Source: Salinivibrio sp. ES.052 (lineage in GTDB: Bacteria; Pseudomonadota; Gammaproteobacteria; Enterobacterales; Vibrionaceae). Taken from it: a stretch of DNA of 64,000 nt. The stretch lies in assembly GCF_900141775.1 (NCBI RefSeq), contig NZ_FSRI01000001.1, forward strand, positions 558,001 to 622,000, read 5' to 3'. Shown here piece after piece: positions 41,851 through 51,422 of this stretch (its first letter is position 1; every line of letters begins with the position of its first letter). Made by a program: the position numbers and the translations under genes. The notes beneath the pieces are model-generated. The model did not search any database and was not told the origin of the DNA. It saw nothing but the letters and a program-made list of their open reading frames with translations.

Positions 41851-42801
41851 ATGACAGAACAAAAATCTCAAGTGCGATTCATCGACATCGATGACGACAT
41901 CGCGGGCCAGCGTATCGACAATTTTCTGCGAAATCAGCTGAAAAATGTCCCGAAAAGTATGATTTATCGCGTTCTTCGTAAAGGCGAGGTACGAGTTAAC
42001 AAAAAACGTATAAAACCAGAATATAAACTTCAGGCCGGTGATGTGATCCGTGTGCCGCCCATCCGTCTTCCCGACAAAGATGAGAAAGCCGCACCCAGCA
42101 CCAAATTAGATAAAGTGGCCGCGCTTGAACATTGCATTTTGCATGAAGACGAGCATTTGCTGGTACTCAACAAACCTTCAGGCACGGCAGTGCACGGGGG
42201 AAGTGGGCTACAGTTTGGCGCGATAGAAGCTATGCGGGCTCTTCGACCAACCGCGCGCTTTTTAGAGCTTGTTCATCGGATTGATCGAGACACGTCTGGG
42301 ATCCTATTGATTGCTAAAAAGCGTTCGGCATTGCGTCATTTGCAAGCGCAATTTCGTGAAAAGACGGTGCGCAAAGATTATTACGCTTTAGTGATGGGGA
42401 AGTGGCCTGCGAAACAGCGCAAAGTCACTGCACCATTGTTGAAGAATGACGTTAATAGCATCGTACGTGTTAACCCCAAGGGAAAACCGTCTGAAACCCG
42501 TTTCAAAGTGATTGAAAGTTTTGCAGAGGCCACCTTAGTGCAGGCCAGTCCAGTGACAGGGCGGACGCACCAAATCCGCGTGCATGCTCAGTATATGGGT
42601 CACCCCTTGGCATGGGACGATCGCTACGGTGATCCCCGTTTTGATGCTTATACCAAGTCGGTGGGACTCGATCGCTTGTTTTTGCATGCCGCTGCTATCC
42701 GCTTTACTCACCCAGGCAATGAGGAAGTCATGACCCTTAATGCCCCGATGGAGCCCAAACTCGAGCGTGCTCTTAAAGGGCTAAGAGCCAAAACTGCATA
42801 A
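41851..42801 (+). CDS. rluC: 23S rRNA pseudouridine(955/2504/2580) synthase
   Basis: A 316-aa enzyme making three pseudouridines in 23S rRNA. The N-terminal S4 RNA-binding domain spans about residues 18-80 (QRIDNFLRNQLKNVPKSMIY). The catalytic aspartate is in LVHRIDRDTSGILLIAKK, and the C-terminal motif is GRTHQIRVHAQYMGHPLAWD. Length and divergent position from rne are as in E. coli and Vibrio. Confidence 0.95.
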   Translation: MTEQKSQVRFIDIDDDIAGQRIDNFLRNQLKNVPKSMIYRVLRKGEVRVNKKRIKPEYKLQAGDVIRVPPIRLPDKDEKAAPSTKLDKVAALEHCILHEDEHLLVLNKPSGTAVHGGSGLQFGAIEAMRALRPTARFLELVHRIDRDTSGILLIAKKRSALRHLQAQFREKTVRKDYYALVMGKWPAKQRKVTAPLLKNDVNSIVRVNPKGKPSETRFKVIESFAEATLVQASPVTGRTHQIRVHAQYMGHPLAWDDRYGDPRFDAYTKSVGLDRLFLHAAAIRFTHPGNEEVMTLNAPMEPKLERALKGLRAKTA

Positions 42802-42805
42802 TTTT

Positions 42806-42833
42806 TTCCGTATTCCGTATTCCGTATTCCGTC
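42806..42833. repeat. TTCCGTA heptamer repeat
   Basis: Three exact TTCCGTA units (42806-42826) and a fourth ending in C (42827-42833), just after rluC. It is a short slippage-prone array in a non-coding gap. Confidence 0.75.
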
Positions 42834-42906
42834 TTCGTAGCACGTGAATGCGAAGTCGGTGGCAACGGATAATTACAATAGTGAGTGTTGAAAACACGAG
42901 GTAAAA

Positions 42907-43632
42907 ATGAACATTGAACCACCGAGTGCCGTTGACGGTGACGTGGCGTCGAATATAGGGATAAGAAAACCGCACCCCGCGATTGCCCCTTATTCGCTAT
43001 TGATTTTTGATTGGGATGGCACCGTGATGGATTCGATTGGGCGCATCGTTTCGAGTCTTGATGCGGCGGCACGGTTGACAGGGCAATTGCCTATTTTGCC
43101 TCCAGAACGCTTGCAATCCATGATCGGTTTGAGTTTGGAAAAGGGCTATCAATTACTCTATCCCGACGCTGATCCGGCTTGGTATCCGAATTGGATTGCG
43201 CATTATCGTCAGCAATTTGTCCACGACAATCCGACACCATGTCAGCTTTATCCTGGCGTAAAAGAGACCTTAGTCGAATTAAAAGCGCAGGGGTTTCAAT
43301 TAGCGGTGGCAACCGGGAAGTCACGCGCTGGACTCGATCGGGCAATGGCGGAAACGGGAACTCACGATTTGTTTTCGGTGACCCGATGCGCCGATGAAAC
43401 GGCCTCTAAGCCGGATCCTCAAATGTTGGATGAAGTGTTAGCGCAAACAGGTATTCCACGTGATAGAGCGCTGATGATTGGTGATACGGGGCATGATATG
43501 CAATTGGCCATCAATGCGGGTATGGCAAGGCTTGCCGTCACTTGGGGCGTAGAAGGCGCCGCCAGCCTCTCGACCTATGAGCCAGTTGCCGTATTAAACA
43601 GCCTAAACGAGCTGATGATAGAGAGATACTAG
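42907..43632 (+). CDS. HAD-superfamily hydrolase (phosphoglycolate-phosphatase-like)
   Basis: A 241-aa HAD subfamily IA phosphatase. Motif I is FDWDGTVMDS with the nucleophile Asp; motif II is the Thr in LAVATGKSRAGL; motif III is ETASKPDPQMLDEVL; motif IV is ALMIGDTGHDMQLAINAGM. A cap domain fills residues about 40-110. The N-terminal 25 residues before motif I are longer than usual, but GAGGTAAAA supports the ATG at 42907. It follows rluC as in other Vibrionaceae and is often annotated as a phosphoglycolate-phosphatase-like protein; the substrate is unknown. Confidence 0.85.
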   Translation: MNIEPPSAVDGDVASNIGIRKPHPAIAPYSLLIFDWDGTVMDSIGRIVSSLDAAARLTGQLPILPPERLQSMIGLSLEKGYQLLYPDADPAWYPNWIAHYRQQFVHDNPTPCQLYPGVKETLVELKAQGFQLAVATGKSRAGLDRAMAETGTHDLFSVTRCADETASKPDPQMLDEVLAQTGIPRDRALMIGDTGHDMQLAINAGMARLAVTWGVEGAASLSTYEPVAVLNSLNELMIERY

Positions 43633-43715
43633 TAGTTGTTAAGGTCTGAGCGCTATCTTGCAGTACCCAAAGATATAGACCATGATGAGCAATGGAGTAT
43701 GGTGGAAGTGAAAAT

Positions 43716-43886
43716 ATGAACAGAAAAATTGAAACTTATGGCGTTAAAGCAATCCAAAGACCAAAGATCAAAGCGAAGAAAGGCATTGATTTATCGGGCG
43801 ATCTTGGACGTCAGATTATTAAGTCTGAGACTAAACTGGCTTTGCGAACACACGTGAATACGTTTAAAAAGCTAGCTGATATGTGA
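43716..43886 (+). CDS. Antitoxin-like small protein paired with Fic/Doc toxin
   Basis: A 56-aa basic protein (MNRKIETYGVKAIQRPKIKA and so on) started at the ATG at 43716 behind GGTGGAAGTG; the frame opens at 43692. It ends at 43886, where its TGA overlaps the toxin ATG (TGATG), the tight coupling usual for toxin-antitoxin pairs. I see no named DNA-binding motif. Its role as antitoxin is inferred from size, position and coupling. Confidence 0.65.
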   Translation: MNRKIETYGVKAIQRPKIKAKKGIDLSGDLGRQIIKSETKLALRTHVNTFKKLADM

Positions 43887-44272
43887 TGGATATCATTTGT
43901 TTTCCCTTCGAGCGCGTTATTGAGATAAACGCTTTGATCTTAGCGTCTGGTCCCGGGATGCAGGGCGCGGTAGATCTCGGAAAACTACAAGGTGCTTTGA
44001 GTAGAATTGACAATGCAATTATTTACGACGGCTTAGATGACGTATTTGAGATCGCCGCAAAGTATACAGCATGTATTGCAGTAGCTCACGCGCTACCGGA
44101 TGCAAACAAGCGTACTGGTCTGGCGGTTGCTCTGGAGTACCTTTCACTCAACGACTTCGAAATCGTACATGATAACGATCTCCTTGCGGATGCTGTTCGA
44201 GACCTTGTTTTGGGAGAAATTAGTGAATTGGATTTCGCTGATGTGCTATACGCACAATACGCAAGAGTATAA
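43886..44272 (+). CDS. Death-on-curing (Doc/Fic-family) toxin
   Basis: A 128-aa Fic-fold protein. The active-site motif is HALPDANKRTGLAVALEYL, matching the Doc form HxFxDANKRTA: catalytic His, acidic residue and the Asn-Lys-Arg phosphate loop. Doc phosphorylates elongation factor Tu and halts translation; other Fic proteins attach AMP. The start is ATG at 43886, or GTG one codon earlier. The antitoxin gene lies immediately upstream. The pair is inserted between the rluC/HAD genes and maf in an otherwise conserved block. Confidence 0.8.
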   Translation: MDIICFPFERVIEINALILASGPGMQGAVDLGKLQGALSRIDNAIIYDGLDDVFEIAAKYTACIAVAHALPDANKRTGLAVALEYLSLNDFEIVHDNDLLADAVRDLVLGEISELDFADVLYAQYARV

Positions 44273-44331
44273 ACAATATCCTAGTCATGTTGCCCTTAAG
44301 GCAGGGAGCGCCAACGTGGTGTATATAGCCA

Positions 44332-44925
44332 CTAGATCACGTCGATACCTTCCTTTTCCAACATCTCGCGCAGTCGCATTAGTGGCAGACCCACAAGGGT
44401 GTTGGGATCGCGGCCATGCATGGCGTTAAATAACGCAATTCCCAAGCCTTCGCATTTAAAGCTGCCCGCGCAATCGAGTGGCAGCTCTTTGTCGATGTAG
44501 CGGACAATTTCTTCTTCACTCAACTCACGAAAATCGACATGAAAAGGTTCGACGTCTGATTGGTGCTCACCCGTCTCGCTATTGATCAATGCTATCCCAG
44601 TATAAAAAGTGACTTGCTTGCCACTGGCGCGCTTTAACTGCTCAATCGCGACGTCTCGTTCATGCGGCTTGCCCAGCACTTCCTCGTCAATCATACAGAC
44701 TTGATCTGAGCCGATAATGAGTGCGTTATCGAACATTGGCATCCCAGCCATTGCTTTTTCTAACGCGAGTCGTTCGACGAGGTCGGTTGCACGCTCGTTC
44801 TCTTGCCGACTTTCGTCAATGGCGGGAGAGAAGGTGGTAAAGGGGAGGGCGAATTTTTTAAAGATTGCCTGACGATAGGGTGAGCTTGATGCCAACACAA
44901 TTTTTGGCGGCTGTGTGGTATGCAT
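44332..44925 (-). CDS. maf: Maf-family nucleotide pyrophosphatase (YceF type)
   Basis: A 197-aa house-cleaning enzyme hydrolysing modified nucleoside triphosphates (7-methyl-GTP in E. coli YceF). Family marks are KIVLASSSPYRQAIFKKFAL, DESRQENERA, IIGSDQVCMIDEEVLGKPH and the FKCEGLGIALFNAMHGRDPN segment near the C-terminus. It is divergent from yceD, the arrangement seen in E. coli and Vibrio. Confidence 0.93.
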   Translation of the reverse strand: MHTTQPPKIVLASSSPYRQAIFKKFALPFTTFSPAIDESRQENERATDLVERLALEKAMAGMPMFDNALIIGSDQVCMIDEEVLGKPHERDVAIEQLKRASGKQVTFYTGIALINSETGEHQSDVEPFHVDFRELSEEEIVRYIDKELPLDCAGSFKCEGLGIALFNAMHGRDPNTLVGLPLMRLREMLEKEGIDVI

Positions 44926-45129
44926 AACCTTTCCTTTATTGAGCGCGTTAGTGTGACTGAACGACTAGCGCGTGATCGATTTTTGTTAATTCTCCGCACT
45001 CAGTCTAACCTGAAAAGATGACTGGCGCGATCTCGGCAAACCAACTGAGCCGGGGTCGAGCCTTAACACCGACGTGCAGGCAACATTTTCTTTGACTCCA
45101 GCGCATTTGGAGGCTAATATTCGCGCCCT

Positions 45130-45660
45130 ATGCAGAAGGTAAAGCTACCGCTGACGGTTGATCCATTCCGTTGTGCGCAAAAGCAACTCGACTATGATGG
45201 TATCGTAGACAAGACGCTATTGACGCGCCTCGGTGAGGCAACCCAAAGCATCGATAGTGATGCGGAAGTGATGCTTTCGTTCGACATTGACGCCCAAGGG
45301 CTAAAAATTGTCACCGGTCGTGCGGCCGTGTCAGTTAACCTTGAGTGTCAGCGTTGTTGGGGGCCATTATCGTATCGCTATGAAACTGAATTCGTTTATA
45401 GCCCGGTTTTCAATGATGACCAGGTTGGCAATTTACCGGATGCTTATGAGCCGGCATTAGTCGACGAAAACGGTGAGATTGATCTGATTCAATTAGTCGA
45501 AGACGAATTGATTGTGGCCTTGCCACAAGTCGCCATGCACGACGATACTGACTGTAAAGTCAGTGCTGACAACATGGTGTATGGGGAAATCCCACTTGCT
45601 GATGAGCGTCCAAATCCGTTTGCCGTACTAAAAAACTTAAAGCAAAGTAACGAGGAGTAG
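45130..45660 (+). CDS. yceD: YceD (DUF177), 23S rRNA accumulation protein
   Basis: A 176-aa protein of the YceD/DUF177 family. The conserved cysteine pair is [12 protein letters not shown], and the acidic tail segment is [19 protein letters not shown]. In E. coli and plants YceD is needed for normal 23S rRNA levels and is nearly always followed by rpmF, as here with a five-base gap. The coupled arrangement suggests a role in large-subunit assembly. Start at 45130 is the first ATG. Confidence 0.92.
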   Translation: MQKVKLPLTVDPFRCAQKQLDYDGIVDKTLLTRLGEATQSIDSDAEVMLSFDIDAQGLKIVTGRAAVSVNLECQRCWGPLSYRYETEFVYSPVFNDDQVGNLPDAYEPALVDENGEIDLIQLVEDELIVALPQVAMHDDTDCKVSADNMVYGEIPLADERPNPFAVLKNLKQSNEE

Positions 45661-45665
45661 GGTCA

Positions 45666-45836
45666 ATGGCCGTACAAAAGAACCGTAAAACCCGTTCTAA
45701 GCGTGGTATGCGTCGTTCACACGATGCACTGGGTACTCAAGCTGTATCTGTAGACAAAACCAGCGGTGAAACTCACCTGCGTCACAACGTGACCGCAGAC
45801 GGTTTCTACCGTGGCCGCAAGGTCATCAACAAGTAA
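45666..45836 (+). CDS. rpmF: 50S ribosomal protein L32
   Basis: A 56-aa basic ribosomal protein: [20 protein letters not shown] at the start, then a Thr/His-rich middle and [11 protein letters not shown] at the end, as in gammaproteobacterial L32. It lacks the four-cysteine zinc knuckle found in some bacteria. Located between yceD and plsX, the invariant order in this group. Confidence 0.95.
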   Translation: MAVQKNRKTRSKRGMRRSHDALGTQAVSVDKTSGETHLRHNVTADGFYRGRKVINK

Positions 45837-45845
45837 GGTTGACCC

Positions 45846-46868
45846 TTGACTAGGCTAACCATTGCACTCGATGCGATGGGCGGGGACTTCGGTCCCCAAG
45901 TCACAGTGCCTGCCTCCGTGCAGGCATTGTCGCGTTTTGCGGACCTAAAAGTGATCCTAGTGGGGGATGAGTCTCACATACAGGCGTCGCTTCATCAGCT
46001 TAATGCCCAGCATCACTCCAGATTGTCCATCGTCCATGCTCCGGACGTTATTCCTAATGATATGCGCCCTTCCACGGCGTTACGGCGTAGTGCCGACACA
46101 TCGATGCGTGTTGCCCTTGAAAAAGTGGCTAATGGCGAAGCCGATGCATGTGTCAGTGCAGGTAATACAGGGGCGCTCATGGCGTTGTCCAAATACTTGC
46201 TTAAACTCCTGCCCGGCATCGACCGTCCTGCCTTAGTGACTGCGTTACCCGGTGCTAACTTTCAGCGTAAATGGCTGCTTGATTTAGGTGCAAATGTGGC
46301 ATGTGATGCCGATACTTTGTTTCAATTTGCTGTCATGGGTGCCGTCTTGGCGGAGGCTGAGCTTGGGCATACGCCGCGCATCGGGCTATTGAATATTGGT
46401 GAAGAAGCGATCAAGGGTAATGATCTGGTTCGCCGCTGTGCGGATCTGCTCCATCAAAGCCCGTCGGTACATTACACCGGTTATGTCGAAGGTGACCAGA
46501 TTTACACGGGTGAAACAGATGTGATTGTTTGTGATGGTTTTGTCGGTAACGTCGCGTTAAAAACCAGCGAAGGTGTTGCTAATTTGATCATCGATAAGGT
46601 GAAATCACACCTCAGCCCGCATCCTATCAAGCGCTGGATGGCGAAATGGCTATTTTCTGAACTTTTAAATCAACTCCAACAACTGAAACCCGACCAGTAC
46701 AACGGCGCAAGTTTGCTAGGATTGCGCAGCATCGTTGTAAAAAGCCACGGACGCGCTGATATCGCCGCTTACGAAAACGCTATTTTTGAAGCGGTGCACG
46801 AGGTCGAACGGCAAATCCCAACTAAGATAAGTGACCGTTTAGAGGCAGTTCTTCTCGAGAGGCATTAG
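45846..46868 (+). CDS. plsX: Phosphate acyltransferase PlsX
   Basis: A 340-aa enzyme making acyl-phosphate from acyl-ACP, the first step of phosphatidate synthesis with PlsY. The start is a TTG at 45846 behind AAGG, giving [20 protein letters not shown], exactly the E. coli N-terminus. Other marks are [20 protein letters not shown] and [13 protein letters not shown]. It lies nine bases after rpmF and just before fabH. Confidence 0.95.
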   Translation: MTRLTIALDAMGGDFGPQVTVPASVQALSRFADLKVILVGDESHIQASLHQLNAQHHSRLSIVHAPDVIPNDMRPSTALRRSADTSMRVALEKVANGEADACVSAGNTGALMALSKYLLKLLPGIDRPALVTALPGANFQRKWLLDLGANVACDADTLFQFAVMGAVLAEAELGHTPRIGLLNIGEEAIKGNDLVRRCADLLHQSPSVHYTGYVEGDQIYTGETDVIVCDGFVGNVALKTSEGVANLIIDKVKSHLSPHPIKRWMAKWLFSELLNQLQQLKPDQYNGASLLGLRSIVVKSHGRADIAAYENAIFEAVHEVERQIPTKISDRLEAVLLERH

Positions 46869-46876
46869 TAGTCTTC

Positions 46877-47836
46877 ATGTATAGTAAGATTTTGGGCACA
46901 GGCAGCTATTTGCCTGAACAGGTTCGCACCAATGCTGACCTTGAACAGATGGTAGACACCACTGATGAATGGATTGTGACCCGTACGGGGATCAAAGAGC
47001 GTCGCATTGCTGCTTCCACCGATACCGTTGCCTCGATGGCCTACCAGGCCGCCGTGCAGGCGATTGATATGGCCGCTATCGACAAACATGACATCGATCT
47101 CATTATCGTTGCCACCACTAGCGGTGAACGTGCTTTCCCGGCAGCGGCTTGCGATGTGCAGGCGATGCTAGGTGTACAGGGCTGTCCGGCGTTTGATATT
47201 GCCGCAGCGTGTTCAGGTTTTGTCTATGCGCTGAGTGTGGCCGATCAATATGTTAAAAATGGATTGGCGAAAAACGCGCTGGTGATCGGTGCAGATCGTC
47301 TCTCTCATACATGTGATCCGAATGATCGCTCTACCATCATCTTGTTTGGTGATGGTGCCGGAGCTGCCGTACTTTCTGCCGATGAGCATGATGGTATTTT
47401 GTCTACCCATTTAAAAGCGGATGGCAAATTTGGCGAGCTCTTGAAGCTTAAGTATCCAGAGCGTGGCCAATCTCCGTTATCGGACGAAGCGTGGCTTTAT
47501 ATGGCGGGGAATGAAGTCTTTAAAGTCGCGGTGACACAACTGGCCAGTATTGTCACAGAAACGCTCAGTGCTAACCAAATTGAAAAGTCGGACATTGATT
47601 GGCTGGTACCACACCAAGCCAACTATCGGATTATTAAAGCGACCGCGAAAAAACTTGCAATGTCGATGGATCAAGTTGTGTTGACGCTTGACCGTCATGG
47701 CAATACATCCGCGGCCTCGGTCCCGACAGCCCTGGATGAAGCGGTCCGTGATGGACGAATTCAGCGTGGCCAAACGGTATTACTTGAGGCGTTTGGTGGC
47801 GGTTTTGCGTGGGGTTCGGCACTCGTCAGATTCTAA
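46877..47836 (+). CDS. fabH: 3-oxoacyl-ACP synthase III
   Basis: A 319-aa condensing enzyme starting fatty acid synthesis from acetyl-CoA and malonyl-ACP. The catalytic triad is visible: Cys in [15 protein letters not shown], His in [11 protein letters not shown] and Asn in [12 protein letters not shown]. The C-terminal [13 protein letters not shown] is typical. It starts eight bases after the plsX stop. Confidence 0.96.
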   Translation: MYSKILGTGSYLPEQVRTNADLEQMVDTTDEWIVTRTGIKERRIAASTDTVASMAYQAAVQAIDMAAIDKHDIDLIIVATTSGERAFPAAACDVQAMLGVQGCPAFDIAAACSGFVYALSVADQYVKNGLAKNALVIGADRLSHTCDPNDRSTIILFGDGAGAAVLSADEHDGILSTHLKADGKFGELLKLKYPERGQSPLSDEAWLYMAGNEVFKVAVTQLASIVTETLSANQIEKSDIDWLVPHQANYRIIKATAKKLAMSMDQVVLTLDRHGNTSAASVPTALDEAVRDGRIQRGQTVLLEAFGGGFAWGSALVRF

Positions 47837-47853
47837 ATAAATAGGAAACTAAT

Positions 47854-48780
47854 ATGACTCAAACAGCAATCGTATTTCCTGGTCAAGGCTCGCAAGCCGT
47901 GGGTATGCTGGGTGAATTGGCCGAGCAATATGGTGTTGTCCAGCAGACCTTTGCAGAGGCGTCAGAGGTGCTTGGTTATGATCTATGGGCATTGGTTCAA
48001 CAAGGACCCGATGCAGACTTGAATGAAACGCATCGTACCCAGCCAGCTCTATTGGCGGCATCAGTGGCGATTTGGCGTGTGTGGCAATCACAAGGCGGTA
48101 CGACACCTGCGGTACTTGCAGGGCATAGCTTGGGTGAGTACTCAGCATTGGTCTGTGCGGGTGTCTTAGACTTTAAAGAAGCGATTAAGCTGGTTGAATT
48201 GCGCGGACAGTTGATGCAGGAAGCCGTGCCTGCGGGCGTGGGGGCAATGTCAGCAATTATCGGTCTTGATAATGAATCTATTGCAGTTGCCTGCGAACAA
48301 GCCGCTGAAGGTGATGTTGTTTCACCGGTTAACTTTAACTCCCCTGGGCAGGTCGTGATTGCCGGTAATAAAGCTGCGGTCGAGCGAGCCAATGCGCTGT
48401 GCAAAGAAGCCGGAGCCAAGCGTGCTTTACCGTTGCCGGTTTCTGTGCCTTCTCATTGTGCATTGATGAAGCCTGCGGCTGAGAAGTTAGCGCAAGCGCT
48501 TGAATCGGTGACGTTTAATGTGCCTGTCATCCCAGTGATCAACAATGCGGACGTGGCGACACCGACTGAACCGGCTGCGATTAAAGAGGCCTTGGTGCGT
48601 CAATTACATAGCCCGGTCCGCTGGACGGAAACCGTTGAGCGTATGGCGGCTGAAGGCGTTGAGCAGCTCTTCGAATTCGGACCAGGAAAAGTGCTAACCG
48701 GATTGACTAAACGTATCAACAAATCACTGAGCAGTGCGGCGGTGAACGACAGTGCGAGCTTAGCATCGGCGAACGCATAA
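47854..48780 (+). CDS. fabD: Malonyl-CoA:ACP transacylase
   Basis: A 308-aa enzyme loading malonate onto ACP. The N-terminus is TAIVFPGQGSQAVGMLGEL, the nucleophilic Ser is in LAGHSLGEYSALVCAG, and the active-site His is in PVSVPSHCALMKPAA. It is 17 bases downstream of fabH on the same transcript. Confidence 0.96.
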   Translation: MTQTAIVFPGQGSQAVGMLGELAEQYGVVQQTFAEASEVLGYDLWALVQQGPDADLNETHRTQPALLAASVAIWRVWQSQGGTTPAVLAGHSLGEYSALVCAGVLDFKEAIKLVELRGQLMQEAVPAGVGAMSAIIGLDNESIAVACEQAAEGDVVSPVNFNSPGQVVIAGNKAAVERANALCKEAGAKRALPLPVSVPSHCALMKPAAEKLAQALESVTFNVPVIPVINNADVATPTEPAAIKEALVRQLHSPVRWTETVERMAAEGVEQLFEFGPGKVLTGLTKRINKSLSSAAVNDSASLASANA

Positions 48781-48811
48781 GCGTTTCGACGCGGGCAATA
48801 ACATTCTGTGA

Positions 48812-48831
48812 CTGCCGACTAAGGTCGGCAG
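48812..48831 (+). other. Intercistronic hairpin between fabD and fabG
   Basis: CTGCCGAC (48812-48819) and GTCGGCAG (48824-48831) form a perfect 8-bp stem with a TAAG loop, 22 bases before fabG. No T-run follows, so it is more likely an mRNA processing or stability element than a terminator. Confidence 0.5.
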
Positions 48832-48853
48832 AATCAACTAAAAGGGTAACCGA

Positions 48854-49588
48854 ATGAAACTAGACGGAAAAGTGGCGCTAGTGACTGGCGCGAGTCGAGG
48901 TATCGGCCGTGCAACCGCAGAGTTGCTTGCTGAGCGAGGCGCGACCGTGATTGGTACTGCAACCAGCGAAAAGGGCGCGGCAGCGATCAGTGACTACCTG
49001 GGTGACAACGGTAAAGGGTTGGCGCTTAATGTCACGTCACCGGAGTCGGTGGCTGAGGTGCTTGAGACCATTAAAAAAGAATTTGGCGATGTTGACATTC
49101 TGGTTAACAACGCGGGTATCACTCGTGATAACCTATTGATGCGTATGAAAGACGACGAGTGGCAAGATATCATCGATACCAACTTGACGTCGATCTTCCG
49201 TTTATCAAAGGCAGTCTTGCGTGCGATGATGAAAAAACGCTGCGGCCGAATCATTAATATCGGCTCTGTCGTCGGTGTGATGGGGAATGCGGGACAAGCC
49301 AATTATGCCGCGGCGAAAGCGGGTGTCATCGGTTTTACCAAATCCATGGCACGTGAAGTAGCGGCGCGTGGCATTACTGTTAACACCGTTGCGCCTGGGT
49401 TTATTGAAACCGATATGACCAAGGCCCTCAGCGATGATCAGCGTGCAGCAACCTTGGCACAAGTGCCTGCGGGGCGTTTAGGCGATCCCAAAGAGATTGC
49501 TGCAACGGTGGCTTTTTTAGCCTCAGACGATGCCGCATACATGACGGGCGAGACCTTGAACGTCAACGGCGGCATGTACATGATTTGA
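48854..49588 (+). CDS. fabG: 3-oxoacyl-ACP reductase
   Basis: A 244-aa NADPH-dependent short-chain reductase. The cofactor loop is VTGASRGIGRATAELLAE; the catalytic Ser is in INIGSVVGVMGN and the Tyr/Lys pair in NYAAAKAGVIGFTKS. It ends in the tetramer-forming TLNVNGGMYMI. It reduces 3-oxoacyl-ACP in each elongation cycle. Confidence 0.96.
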   Translation: MKLDGKVALVTGASRGIGRATAELLAERGATVIGTATSEKGAAAISDYLGDNGKGLALNVTSPESVAEVLETIKKEFGDVDILVNNAGITRDNLLMRMKDDEWQDIIDTNLTSIFRLSKAVLRAMMKKRCGRIINIGSVVGVMGNAGQANYAAAKAGVIGFTKSMAREVAARGITVNTVAPGFIETDMTKALSDDQRAATLAQVPAGRLGDPKEIAATVAFLASDDAAYMTGETLNVNGGMYMI

Positions 49589-49745
49589 TCGAGACCGTTG
49601 CAATCTCGAATGACACACGTCAAACTCCGATTGATTTGTCCCCAAATCGTGGTTTGACCAGCCGTGGAGGTCTTGCAACTTTCACATTAATGAATAAACT
49701 ACAGCACATATCGCATCTGCGAATCTTGTAAGGACTAGTATTAAT

Positions 49746-49982
49746 ATGAGCAACATCGAAGAACGCGTAAAGAAAATCATCGTTGAGCAACTAGGTGTCG
49801 ACGAAGCAGAAGTGAAAAACGAAGCTTCATTTGTAGACGACTTAGGCGCGGATTCTCTGGATACCGTTGAGCTAGTAATGGCTCTTGAAGAGGAATTCGA
49901 TACAGAGATCCCAGACGAAGAAGCTGAAAAGATTACCACTGTGCAAGCGGCAATCGACTACGTTGTCGGCGCTTCAGCGTAA
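49746..49982 (+). CDS. acpP: Acyl carrier protein
   Basis: A 78-aa acidic carrier. The phosphopantetheine Ser is in [16 protein letters not shown], and the sequence [20 protein letters not shown] is the usual helix III region. It carries growing chains between the Fab enzymes and to PlsX. A strong terminator follows, but the gap of 157 bases ahead suggests it also has its own promoter, as in E. coli. Confidence 0.97.
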
Positions 49983-49996
49983 TCACTGATTCCTAC

Positions 49997-50029
49997 CAGG
50001 CGGTCTCCTCGACCGCCTGTGTTTTTTTT
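49997..50029 (+). terminator. Terminator after acpP
   Basis: CAGGCGGTC (49997-50005) pairs with GACCGCCTG (50011-50019), followed by TG and a T-run. It would set acpP message apart from fabF. Confidence 0.88.
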
Positions 50030-50073
50030 AGCTACTCTAAATTCCAAATTTATATTCTCCGGAGAATATCATC

Positions 50074-51312
50074 GTGTCTAAGCGTCGTGTTGTTGTGACT
50101 GGCATGGGTATGTTGTCACCCGTGGGTAACTCAGTTGAGTCTTCATGGAAAGCTCTGCTAGCCGGGCAAAGCGGTATTTCTGCGATTGAGCACTTTGATG
50201 CCAGTCACTTTGCCACTCAATTTGCCGGTATGGTGAAAGACTTCAATTGTGAAGACTACATGTCGAGAAAAGATGCACGAAAAATGGACTTGTTCATCCA
50301 ATACGGTGTTGCTGCCAGTATTCAAGCCATTAAAGACTCCGGATTGCAAGTCGACGAACACAATGCACACCGTATTGGTGTGGCGATCGGATCAGGTATT
50401 GGTGGTCTTGGCCTGATTGAACAAAACCACCGTGCATTCATGGAAAAAGGCCCACGTAAGATTAGCCCTTTCTTTGTTCCCTCCACTATCGTCAATATGA
50501 TTGCGGGCCATGTCTCGATTAATTATGGTATGCGCGGTCCAAATATATCAATTTCTACTGCTTGTACGACAGGTCTGCATAATATCGGCCATGCTGCGCG
50601 TATGATTGCGTTTGGTGATGCTGATGCAATGGTTGCGGGTGGCGCAGAAAAAGCGTCGACTGAACTGGGTATTGGCGGTTTTGCGGCGGCAAAAGCTTTG
50701 TCGACCCGTAATGATGATCCACAATCAGCCTCTCGCCCTTGGGATAAAGACCGTGACGGTTTTGTGCTAGGTGATGGCGCTGGAATCATGGTGCTCGAAG
50801 AATACGAGCACGCGAAGGCACGTGGGGCGGATATTTATTGTGAACTCGTCGGTTTCGGGATGAGTGGTGATGCCTACCACATGACCTCACCGAGTGAAGA
50901 CGGTTCTGGTGCTGCATTGGCGATGGAAGCGGCAATTCGTGACGCTGGTATTTCCCCAGAGCAAATTGGCTACATTAATGCGCATGGCACCTCAACACCA
51001 GCAGGCGATGTGGCTGAGAGTAAAGCCGTTCGCCGTGCGATGGGTGAAGCTGCTGATAATGTCCTCGTTTCTTCAACGAAGTCGATGACTGGCCACCTTC
51101 TTGGCGCGGCAGGATCTGTCGAATCGATTATTACGGCGATGTCACTGATTGATCAAATCGTACCGCCAACCATTAACCTAGATAATGTTGATGAAGGCTG
51201 CGATCTCGATTATGTTCCACATCAAGCCCGTGACGTTAAAATGGATTACGCGTTGTGTAATTCATTTGGTTTTGGTGGAACAAACGGCTCCTTGATCTTT
51301 AAAAAGCTTTGA
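50074..51312 (+). CDS. fabF: 3-oxoacyl-ACP synthase II
   Basis: A 412-aa elongating condensing enzyme that also controls temperature-dependent unsaturation. The Cys-His-His triad lies in [31 protein letters not shown] and [17 protein letters not shown]. The N-terminus [16 protein letters not shown] and the [11 protein letters not shown] end are standard. TCCGGAGAA precedes the GTG/ATG region, and the start at 50074 fits the family. Confidence 0.95.
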   Translation: MSKRRVVVTGMGMLSPVGNSVESSWKALLAGQSGISAIEHFDASHFATQFAGMVKDFNCEDYMSRKDARKMDLFIQYGVAASIQAIKDSGLQVDEHNAHRIGVAIGSGIGGLGLIEQNHRAFMEKGPRKISPFFVPSTIVNMIAGHVSINYGMRGPNISISTACTTGLHNIGHAARMIAFGDADAMVAGGAEKASTELGIGGFAAAKALSTRNDDPQSASRPWDKDRDGFVLGDGAGIMVLEEYEHAKARGADIYCELVGFGMSGDAYHMTSPSEDGSGAALAMEAAIRDAGISPEQIGYINAHGTSTPAGDVAESKAVRRAMGEAADNVLVSSTKSMTGHLLGAAGSVESIITAMSLIDQIVPPTINLDNVDEGCDLDYVPHQARDVKMDYALCNSFGFGGTNGSLIFKKL

Positions 51313-51355
51313 TCTTACCGAGTTTACACACAGCGTAAAAAGAGTTTGATATAGT

Positions 51356-51383
51356 AACGGCCCGACTTGTCGGGCCGTTTTTT
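51356..51383 (+). terminator. Terminator after fabF
   Basis: AACGGCCCGA and TCGGGCCGTT pair around CTTG, followed by a T-run to 51383. This closes the fab block before pabC. Confidence 0.92.
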
Positions 51384-51422
51384 ATTGCTGTTTTTTTGAT
51401 TGTTGAGTATTGAGGTTAACGC

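Noticed and set aside
43640-44330. Larger defence island around the Fic/Doc pair
   Set aside because: Flanking genes are conserved housekeeping genes; only the two-gene unit is foreign-looking.
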